DNA from: Gigantopelta aegis
Taxonomy: Eukaryota > Mollusca > Gastropoda > Neomphalida > Peltospiridae
DNA: 64,000 nt
Reading direction: 5' to 3'
Assembly (NCBI RefSeq): GCF_016097555.1
Contig: NC_054704.1
Location: forward strand, 50,219,437 to 50,283,436
Under the pieces are notes generated by a model. That model was not told the origin of the DNA. It worked only from the letters and a program-made list of their open reading frames with translations, and made no database searches. The position numbers and the translations under genes were made by a program. Position 1 is the stretch's first letter. Each line of letters opens with the position of its first letter. This document shows, piece after piece, positions 55,363 to 64,000 of the stretch.

Positions 55363-58300
55363 TAGTAGGGACGAAAGCAATACAAAAAACTGAGAGTTCG
55401 TTACCATGCTTGTGAAAGTTACTTATTTAACACATTCCTATAGATTTTGACCCAAGGAACACGAATCCGAAGATACCACAAAATATTTTCCCCAAATAAG
55501 GCCAGTTTCAATGACCTTGAAAGGTCATGAGAGGTCAAGTAGGGCAAAAACCTAAATCGGTAACGGATAGTCATAAAAAGGCAATGTTGGTGTCAAATGA
55601 AAGCTTTCATCAAACCAAAACACTTCTATTCCAAATAGTAAATTGACAGGGTCAACAATGTGACCTCCAGAGGTCAATAAAGAGATCAATAGGGTTTTTT
55701 TGGTAAAAATACAGACTCCAAACTATGATGTTGACCGTGTATAATGTCAAATGAAAGCTCTCATCAAACCATAGCACTCAATGCAAAACACTTTTATTCC
55801 AGGATGTATCTTGATAGGAACATGCTGAAGTGAACCCAACTTTCACATTCTGGATGCTCATCATGAAGTATCAGTAGTTAGTGCTGGTGTTCGTACGAGC
55901 TCACAGGCAGCGTAATTTTCGGCTATTCGTGGAGACCCTGAAGGCTCTGGTTGGGACTTTCTTTGCCATGGACCACCACAACTATGCTTGATGGCTTCCC
56001 GTCTTCATCGCTGATCTTGAGTCACTGCCATCCTCTGGTCTAGTAGAGTTTGAGGGTAATGGAAACTGGACCATCAGCCGCACTATGAACAGGTTCTCTG
56101 CCATCGCCATAGATCACACCCATGAACAGAACAACAAACTGGTGAAAGGGGTAAGTGGCATTATCGGAATAACAGAAGATCCTACATCACTGGCAAAATG
56201 GGTCCTGATCGGCCCAGCTCTAGCCCATCTGGTGGATGATTTCCAGGAAAATGACCATGACACAGATGAACTTCGTCCACATCATGAAGAGGGCAAATCC
56301 TCCCACTTGCGTTTCTTGAGGCATGTCCAGAATATGTCTGACTTCATTCTTCAAGTGTGAAATCCCTTCTAGGAGGAAGAAAAGGAATTGGTGTCACTAC
56401 ATGGGTGTGTGTCCTTGTCAGTATCATCATCTGAAGCTGTCCAACAAATTGACAAACTTGGACGATCTCAGTATGAAGATTATAACGAGACCGTATTGGA
56501 AAACCGAACACATAACCTTCAGACGCCAATCAAAAAGAACAAACTGATTTTTTTCAAACAGGTTAAACAACGCAAAACAGCAACCCAGACAAAAACTATC
56601 TCATTTCAAAGATCATACGTCGTTGTATGGTCATTTGTTTGTATCATTGCACACACGTCAAGGAAACCTAAGCCTCTTCTTTCAACATGCGTCTGTAATC
56701 CCTCCTTCTGTCATGAAGACAACAAATGACAAGGCTGCACTGTACCACTGCATCATCGAAGCAGATTCTGCAAAAGGACCAGGCACCTTAGAGCAAACGG
56801 CCGAGCTCCCTCCAACAGGCTACAATGCAATAATCATCGATGGTGGGCCCTCATTCACACGATGCCACCAAAACCATCATGCTCGACATTTGACGACTAT
56901 GTGGCTACTGTCTTCTGTCCTCGCCTCCACGTTGAACTCAAAGCCTGTGATCACCTTGATGTCATATGGGGCAGATATTTTCCCAAAAGAATCAAAGGTA
57001 GCACACGTAACAAGAGAGCAGATGGAGATGCAAAGATTCCCTAAGGCAAGAAAACCTGGGGAAAGTTTCTGGCAGATTCGTCAAACAAGGAAGAACTGTT
57101 TGAGTTTCTGTCCAGTGAGGCAATTAAAAACCAATATTCCGACAGCAATGATGTATACTTGACATCTGGTGCCAAGGTTGTACATATCGGGCCTGGTGAT
57201 GAAATGATAGAACCTTCGAACCACGAGGAAGCAGACACCAGCATAGTGGTACACATAATCGACGCACTTCTCATCAGGACTGGCGACACCGACGTATTCA
57301 TCATCCTCTTGGGTCAGTTCTGTCGTTTCCATTCCATAAATCCAAACCTAAACTTGTGGATTCCATTCGGTGGTGGAAAGCATCAGCAAATGCTTTACAT
57401 CAATCGACTCCATCAGAGCATTGGCCAAGAACGCTGCCCTGCATTGCCGATGTTCCATGCCATGTCAGGTTGTGATACTACGAGTGGACTGAAAATTTTG
57501 TGAAGATCTCACAGCACCCCTTCCAGGTTTTGTCAGGTCATGACTTCGCTTCCGTGGAGGAGATCGTGTGTCGACTCTACGACAACACATCGACTACGTC
57601 TGAGGTCAATGTTCTGAGAATTCCACTAACACAGGACGCATTAATGCTTCACCTTAGACGAGCTGTGCACCAGGCATCAATCTGGTACAGAAGTCATCAG
57701 CCAGTGCTCCCAGAAGAGGACCCATGTTCTTTCGGCTGGCAAGAATCCAACAACAACCTAACGCCCAGGTGGACCTCGCATGGCACGGCCACTGAAGTGT
57801 TCAAAATGACAGTAAAATGTGGTTGCCGTAAACCCTGTACCGCCCCCTGCTCTTGCAAAAAAGAACATCTTGACTGTACACCACTGTACAAATGTCCCTG
57901 CTTAAAGTGATCTAGAGGCCACATAGTTAACCACAAGACATTTAACCAGCAGCAAGTTGTTTTGAGGAGTGCTTTCATTTAACACCATAAGCGACCATCC
58001 TAAAGCCGCTGCTTGATGTTCTCGAACTTTTGACCTTGCATGACCTTTCATGACCTATAAGGGTCAAACGGTTGATAGCACTACTTATACTCTGAAGTGT
58101 AAGTGTTTTGTTTTGATGAGAGCTTTCATTTGACACCATACACGATCATTATAGTATCATCTTTTGGGGTATTGTTGTTTTTACCAAAAACAACCCTTAT
58201 TGACCTTTATTGACCCCTAGAAGCCACGTTGTTAACCCTATCAATTTACATCACTGAATAAAGTTCTTTGGTTTTGACAAGAGCTTTCATTTGACACCAA

Positions 58301-58518
58301 TATGACCTTTGTATGACAATCCATTACTGATATAGTTTTTGTTTTTTAACCCTATTTGACCTCTTATGACCTTTCAAGGTCACCAAAACTGACCTTATTC
58401 GGGGTCAAATTTTTGTGGCACCTTTAGATATTTGTTCCTTGGGTCAAGTCCTATGAGATCCCATTGAAAAAGTAACTTTCACAAGCATGGTAACGAACTG
58501 GTTGTTTCGATCCCACTA
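55363..58518. mobile_element. 3.2-kb element with about 450-bp inverted termini and a nuclease-like relic
   Basis: The left arm starts TAGTAGGGACGAAA; the right arm ends TTTCGATCCCACTA. Both then contain the complementary AGTTCGTTACCATGCTTGTG, AAAGTTAC, GACCCAAGGAAC, and GACCTTGAAAGGTCAT. The arms are roughly 55363-55815 and 58070-58518. Each arm repeats the motif GTGTCAAATGAAAGC(T/A)(C/T)T two or three times (GAAAGCTTTC palindrome), which may be protein binding sites. A short TA-like target duplication is possible but not certain. I do not recognise the class: it has no visible DDE transposase, reverse transcriptase or capsid gene. Confidence 0.85.
55900..57910 (+). pseudogene. Relic of an uncharacterised transposon-borne protein with PIN/FEN1-like motifs
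   Basis: Several open stretches in different frames, broken in about four places, resemble a large uncharacterised protein family that I remember as multi-copy in molluscan, cnidarian and fish genomes. Its hallmark NRFSAIAIDHTHEQNNKLVK and GVSGIIGITEDP lie at 56085-56190. Visible motifs: IIIDGG (Asp at about 56839), HEEADT (57222-57239), GDTDVFIILL (from 57285) and PMFHAMSGCDTTS (about 57450-57490). It ends in a Cys cluster CGCRKPCTAPCSCKK, then CPCLK (57817-57910). The spaced acidic motifs D, EEAD and DTD are like those of PIN/FEN1-type nucleases; that assignment is inference. Confidence 0.75.
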
Positions 58519-58534
58519 GTAATAATAGCACTTG

Positions 58535-58593
58535 TTGAACATATCTATCTATCTATCTATCTATCTAATATTGTCTGTCTGTCCGACTGTCTG

Positions 58594-58635
<42 letters not shown>

Positions 58636-58790
58636 AATCATTATATCTATCATTTATTATATCTACCTACCTACCTACCTACCTACCTACCTACCTACCT
58701 ACCTACCTACCTACCTACCTGCCTGCCTGTCTGCCTGTCTGTCGGTCTCTCTACCTATCTATCTATCTATCTATCTATATGTGTTTATCT
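58535..58790. repeat. (ATCT)n, (ACCT)n and (TGTC)n microsatellites
   Basis: Compound tetranucleotide tract beginning just after the right end of the 55363-58518 element. The 94-residue open frame across it is an artefact. Confidence 0.97.
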
Positions 58791-58855
58791 TTTCAAATTT
58801 GTTTTCTTTAAATTAATTTATTGATTACCTACACTTATTTATTTCAACTGACTTT

Positions 58856-58857
<2 letters not shown>

Positions 58858-58892
<35 letters not shown>
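58858..58892. repeat. T homopolymer, about 35 bases
   Basis: Uninterrupted T run. Confidence 0.97.
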
Positions 58893-58895
<3 letters not shown>

Positions 58896-59061
58896 CATTT
58901 TCTTTAAAGGTATTGTTCCTTTTTTGTTTATTTAGAAACAATTTTTTTCTGTGGATTTATAATTTATATGTCGTTAGTAGGGCCTATTAAACCCTGATAC
59001 TATTGTCGTATACATGTTCTGTGATAGCAGGATACATTTAGTATATAGTATATAATATAAT

Positions 59062-59338
59062 TTTTAAAGGATCTGTTCTGAGGCTGCTGCCATTGTATGT
59101 TTCCATCTATTATAGTGTTCTTGACCCAAAATTACATATTGAAAGTTTTTGTTTAACAACACCACTAGAGCATATTGATTTATTAATCATCGGCTACTGG
59201 ATGTCAAACAAATGGTCATTTTGACACAGTCATAGAGAGGAAGCAAGATAATGTATTAGTATTGTATATGTAATTTTAGCCTTCAAAAAAGCTCTAAGTG
59301 GTAGTCGAAAACATGTTACAACAGCAAACTCAGGGTAG
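59062..59338. mobile_element. MITE of the TTAAAGGGACAT family split by a SINE fragment
   Basis: Left AAAGGATCTGTTCTGAGGCT plus GCTGCCATTGTATGTTTCC; right GTTACAACAGCAAACTCAGG plus GTAGTTCC. A B-tail SINE piece (59148-59250, minus) is inserted in the middle. Confidence 0.8.
59148..59250 (-). repeat. 5'-truncated SINE with tail B
   Basis: GTTTTTGTTTAACAACACCA through GGATGTCAAACAAATGGTCA, ending GTCATAGAGAGGAAGC. Confidence 0.88.
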
Positions 59339-59339
59339 T

Positions 59340-61005
59340 TCCGTTAATATACGAGTATACGCATATTGACCCACTCACGCTTCAACAGTCCCACCCGTTC
59401 CTCTATACACACTGATATTTTTAAAATGTAAAGACGAAATAAAATGTATTCGTATGGGGATGGGCAGGTGGAACGCTTGTCGCGATCTTAGCTGTCTTAT
59501 TAAATATTCCTATTCTAAAATTTCAGTTTAACCTGCTTGTTTAAATGAAATTAATTCATTTAATTTTTAATGTTTTACAACACTCCAGCATTAAAAGAAC
59601 ACCATAAATCAGCTGTGTTAAATCAAGGTAAATAATAAACACACAAATTATCAAATTATCAGTAAAACACTGTATTACAAACACCCTACGAACGAGTCTC
59701 GTTAATGAAAAACACAATAATGTATATCTTACCAAAAATAAAATCTTCGAAATTACAAAAACAATTTAAGCGTATGGTCAAACCATGGAAATACTAGTAG
59801 TATATGGAGCTGATAAAATAAATTTAATCGTTGCACTGATCATTCAATCAATGCAAAGCAACAAACATTTCACAGATGCTTACAGAACCATTGAAATGTT
59901 TTGTTGTTGGGTTTTTCGTACGAAATGCAGAAGGCCTCAGACCACAATTAATTTCGCTATATGTTTCTATATAGCCTTAGTGGCTATAACATTTTTATTA
60001 ATATCAGCAGGCCCGTGAAGTTTTGTATGTACCTTTGCCTGCATGGGGGACACACACCCTGAAAAGGACAACCCCTGTTGTCCAGCTCTTTCTCCCAGCA
60101 TATTGGTTTAAACAGACACACCCTCTAAACCAGGCCGGAGTACACCCATTTTACACAAAAAGCACTACTTTTGCATGGGCCGGAATTACCACAAACAAGT
60201 CTTCAATGTCAACAAGTTACACATGTTTACAAACTACATGCTATCCCCTGTCACTTCAGTCAAACAGTTGCCACTTCATAGCTGTCTGCCATGAAATAAT
60301 CACAGTCAAACAGCAGACTACTTGCGCGGTGAAACTTCCGGATTTTGGACAACCAAATGGGAAGATAACTGTAATCTGAGGCCAGAAGACTGTGCTATGT
60401 TCGCCATTCTCAAGAAAAACCATGAGAATGCCGTCTCTACCGCACCATGATGAGAAACAGTCTTCGCATAGACTTGGTGGCTAAGTGAAACCTATGTGCA
60501 CTGATCCGTTGACGCGTATCAGTCAAGTGTTCGATATTCTATTCTCAAACCCGACAAATATACTGGTACTATTATTGTCACCCGTTTGTAGGGTAACCAA
60601 GGAATTAACCCACATATCCCGTGATCCCTTACGATCCGTGATTTACAGTGTCTCCCAACCTCTTCAGACGTCAAGTCAAACGAATTGTTTTTCTAAAGAA
60701 AACGCTTGTTAGCGCCCGATGAAGGGCGGTCCTTTTCTTCGCCATACCTCATTAATCGATTTGCAGTGGATTTTTATGACAAAAGCTGACAGAATATCAT
60801 TTCCTTTAAGCGGTTTTGTATGGATGTTGGCATTTCCTTCGATTTGTCGCTCATTAAGTGCAGGGGTTTTATGTTGTTGTTTTTTTGTTGTTGTTTTTTT
60901 GGGGGTTTTTTATGATCACTTAAAATATTGATTGTGAAAATAATTCTATAACTTTTATTTGTTTCTCAGTTAGGGCTGTTCCAGATCTATGAGCTTCTCA
61001 TAAGC
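59340..61005. other. No supported gene; one unidentified open frame
   Basis: AT-rich sequence. The plus frame 60023-60379 (118 residues, rich in Thr, Pro and Ser, several Cys) has a locally higher GC content but no motif I recognise. It could be a decayed coding fragment. A T/G-rich stretch follows at 60870-60910. Confidence 0.4.
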
Positions 61006-61011
61006 TTCGAA

Positions 61012-61135
61012 AGCAGGGATGGGACGCATAAGTGTACGAGGCAGTGGGCAGAGGGGCAACTGTTCCTCCAGGGCTGGAGCAAAACTTTAAATTCGGGCCA
61101 AAAAAGATAGTGACATTCGGGCAAACTGAGTTTGT
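61012..61135 (+). repeat. Fragment of the ATTCGGGCA MITE family
   Basis: CATAAGTGTACGAGGCAGTG left end, GGGCTGGAGCAAAACTTTAA, ATTCGGGCC and ACATTCGGGCAAACTGA, as in 33556-33912. Confidence 0.75.
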
Positions 61136-61229
61136 CTACATTTCATTATATACTGTAATAATATGTGTTTGAAACTCCGAATAAAAAAATGAATAATAAT
61201 AATAATAAAAAAGAAGAATTTGTTTGTTA

Positions 61230-62039
61230 CAATATGTTATGTTCGCATCGCTGGTTTAAATTGCAGTTTATTCTAATTATTTATTGTTCAGGTCGCATTG
61301 TTGACTTCTGTTAGGCCTCCATTTTGTTCAGTTCTCATTATCGGTTTCTGTTACATTTTGTTGAGTTCTTATTATTTGGTTCTGATATAATTTATCCAGT
61401 TCTCATTATTGATTTTTGTTAAGCTACGTAGTTCATTTCTTATTGTTGGTTTATGCTAGGTTTTTTTTTTTATCAGTTTTAATTATTAATTTGTGTTACA
61501 ATTACATTCTTATTATTTCTTTCTGCTATAGTTCAATTATAATTTCTTTCTGTTAAGAACGTGTTCAGTTTTTAATAGTGATTGATCTTACACTTTGTTC
61601 AGTTTAATTTTAATTTTTTAAATTTTTTATTTATTATTATTGTCATCATCATTATTTTAAGTTCGTGATTGATTTCTGTTACAGTTTGTTCATTTTAAAT
61701 ACCTAGGTTGTTATAACAAGCTATGTTCGTATTACTGGTTTATATTGCAGTTTGTTCAATTCTCTTTATTGCTCACTTCGTATTGTTGACTTCTGTTACA
61801 TGTTCAATTTTTATTATTTGTTTCTGTTATAATTTGTCCAGTTCTCATTATTGAGTGTTAGTAGTTCAGTTAATATTGCTGGTTTCTACTAGTTTTTCAG
61901 TTTTTATTATTAATAATTGTTTTTACAGTTAAGTTCTCATTTTTTCTTTCTGTTACAGTTCAATTATCATTTCTGTTTTCATTATTGATTGGTCTTATAA
62001 TTTATTTAGTTGTCATTTTTGTTCATTTATTTATTTATT

Positions 62040-62102
<63 letters not shown>

Positions 62103-62324
62103 TTAAGTGTTCGTGATTATTTTCTTTTTAGTTCGCTTCACTGGTTTTTGTAAGTTAAGTCAGTAATAATTATTTTTGGTTACAATATGCTCTGTTTGCA
62201 TTGTTCAGTTCTCATTGATTTTCTTCAGTTTGTTCAGTTCTCAATTTACCTCATTGGTTTCAGTTAGTTTGTTCAGTTCTCATTATTGATTTTTGTTACA
62301 GTTTGTTTTATTCTCAATTTACAC

Positions 62325-62325
<1 letters not shown>
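61230..62325. repeat. Degenerate AT-rich tandem repeat
   Basis: About 25-30 irregular units built on TTTGTTCAGTTCTCATTATT followed by GGTTTCTGTTACA, spacing 35-50 bp with much drift. It contains an (ATT)n run at about 62030-62105. Confidence 0.8.

Positions 62326-62326
<1 letters not shown>

Positions 62327-62411
<85 letters not shown>
62327..62411. repeat. (TC)n microsatellite, about 42 units
   Basis: Perfect or near-perfect TC run; open frames of alternating Ser/Leu across it are artefacts. Confidence 0.98.
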
Positions 62412-62413
<2 letters not shown>

Positions 62414-62492
62414 GTTTGTTCATTTCGCATTGTGTAACAATTTGTTTTGTTATGTCTTCTTTTTTTTTTATTGCTTTAATGCTGATGTCGAT

Positions 62493-62701
62493 GGGCCCGT
62501 TGAGCTATTTCTCGTTCCAGCCAGTGCACCACGACTGGTATATAAAAGGTCGTGGTATGTGCTATCCTGTCTATGAGATGATGCATATAAAAGATCCCTT
62601 GCTACTAATGGGAATATGTAGCGGGTCAGTGTTTCTGCCATAAAGAAACTTTTGGGTATGGCGCTATATAATTGAATGCAACCACAGTCTACAGGCGGTA
62701 T

Positions 62702-62736
<35 letters not shown>

Positions 62737-62996
62737 AAGAAAATGGGTTAAGTTTAGGGTCAGGGTTAAGAAAAATAAACGGTAATGATATGGATAATTA
62801 AGTTTGTTGAAAGGTTAACTTAAAAAATAAAATCTGCCAATAATTTGGGTATGACGACATACCCATTTTACCCTCTGGCAGAAACCCAGAGGTTTCCTCT
62901 CTATGACTGTGTCAAAATGACTATATATTTGACATCCAATAGCCGATGAATAATAAATCAATGTGCTCTAGTGGTATCGTTAAACAAAAACAAATT
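62493..62996 (+). repeat. 5'-truncated SINE with tail B split by a MITE
   Basis: GAGCTATTTCTCGTTCCAGC to ATATGTAGCGGGT, then, after the insertion, GGTTTCCTCTCTATGACTGT to the tail GTATCGTTAAACAAAAACAA. Confidence 0.93.
62627..62890. mobile_element. MITE with TTTCTGCCA termini and a G-run
   Basis: Left CAGTGTTTCTGCCATAAAG and right CTCTGGCAGAAACCCAGA are inverted; the 264-bp inside has a 33-base G run (62702-62734) and GGGTATGGCG / CGACATACCC inverted blocks. It splits the SINE at GCGGGT|TTCC. Target duplication probably GGT, uncertain. Confidence 0.85.
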
Positions 62997-62999
62997 TTA

Positions 63000-64000
63000 T
63001 TGCTGACGTGGTGCTTTATGTAGTTCTGTTTTCGTTTTTGCCTGTCGTCTATTTTCAGTACATATATTATGATTTATTGAAGACTTCAAAGATGGAATTG
63101 TTGCAGAGAAGAAGAAGAACAAGAAGAAACGAAGGGATGAAGAACATAGCATCTATATAACATTTCTGGTTTGTATTTACTATGCGGTTCATCTACTGTT
63201 GTCTCTAATTTTGTTTATCTTCTGGGGTTTTTTCCTTTTTATTATTGTTTTTCAATTGTTAAATTCTCATTAAGATATAGTTCGATATATCTGCTGTTAA
63301 TCTAAATCCAGTTTAACAACAGATATGTTGGGTTAATTAGCATATTCATGTCTTCAGCCGTGTAATATTCTGTTTTTTTAATCGGGGAGACAAAATATGC
63401 TCTTTCATAAAAAAAAAACTTAAAAAAAAAAACTTCACTGACGCAAATCATTCCCTATTTTGTTAGCCATATTATAAATATCCAGCATTTCAATCTGAGA
63501 TGGCGATTAGTTTTAAAACAGCATATTTTTGGGCATTGTCACAAACACCTTTTTTGACAAATAATAACAGCTATACTTCGGACCGTAACTTATAATATTA
63601 TGTACAAATGGTTTTTGTTTAAAAAAGTTAAAGCTTATGCTGACATATATTAAATATTAAAAATATAAGTAACTATTATTCTGGTAAATATTTACAATTT
63701 GAAACACGATACAATTACAAGTTTTTTTGTTTTTTTTTATTTAAATGAGTTCCCCTCCCCTACTTCTTCTTTTGAGAGTTTTGACTAATTCTTTATTAAT
63801 ACAATAATACCATTAATCAAACACACTAATATTTTAACACAATATCAAAAACAGAAGAAGAAAAAAAAGGATACATATTTATTACATATTTATTAGTAGA
63901 CGTTAAAATAAACGAGTTCTCGCTGAACAGAGCTTGACATCACGAAAATGTAAACGTGAAACGACGATCGAAAGGTTAAAGTTGAAAATGAGTGTTTACA
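63000..64000. other. No recognisable gene at the right edge
   Basis: AT-rich sequence with an AAGAAG-rich patch near 63110 and T/A runs near 63410 and 63720. A short frame starting at 63104 is Arg-rich and ends after 20 codons. Nothing further is supported. Confidence 0.4.

Overview
The window looks like nuclear DNA of a mollusc, most likely a gastropod. It is AT-rich and intron-rich, with eukaryotic spliced genes, many micro- and minisatellites, and a dense population of tRNA-derived SINEs whose modular build (interchangeable heads and tails around a shared central part) matches what is known of snail and bivalve SINEs. I cannot name the species. Five host genes are supported: the 3' part of a SMG8 gene, a C2H2 zinc-finger gene, and three single-exon Tctex1-type dynein light chain genes.

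Layout. 1-793 is a 46-bp minisatellite. 2858-11570 (+) holds the last nine coding exons of SMG8 (NMD kinase complex), ending in a textbook U12-type intron. 11571-20840 has no host gene but holds hairpin MITEs, SINEs and a decayed Tc1-like transposon (16138-17455). 20847-25228 (-) is a two-exon zinc-finger gene of about 909 residues and 17 fingers. 25240-36950 is repeat territory, with nested SINEs, a 1.07-kb noncoding retroposon, a solo LTR inside a SINE, and G-run MITEs. 36955-52560 holds the three Tctex1 genes (-, +, -), separated by minisatellites, nested SINEs and a DNA transposon remnant. 55363-58518 is a 3.2-kb element with about 450-bp inverted termini around a decayed gene whose motifs look like a PIN/FEN1-type nuclease. 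58519-64000 is microsatellites, degenerate tandem repeats, a SINE and a MITE, with no supported gene.

How the genes relate. SMG8 and the zinc-finger gene are unrelated neighbours. The three Tctex1 genes are a local paralogous cluster. All have an open frame with no intron, share a C-terminal Tctex1 domain, and carry basic N-terminal tails with R-R-x-S motifs. This suggests phosphorylated light chains of ciliary or flagellar dynein, but that is inference.

Most of the remaining sequence is transposon history. Target-site duplications, read directly from the sequence, show several Russian-doll insertions and show that mixed head/tail SINEs moved as single units.
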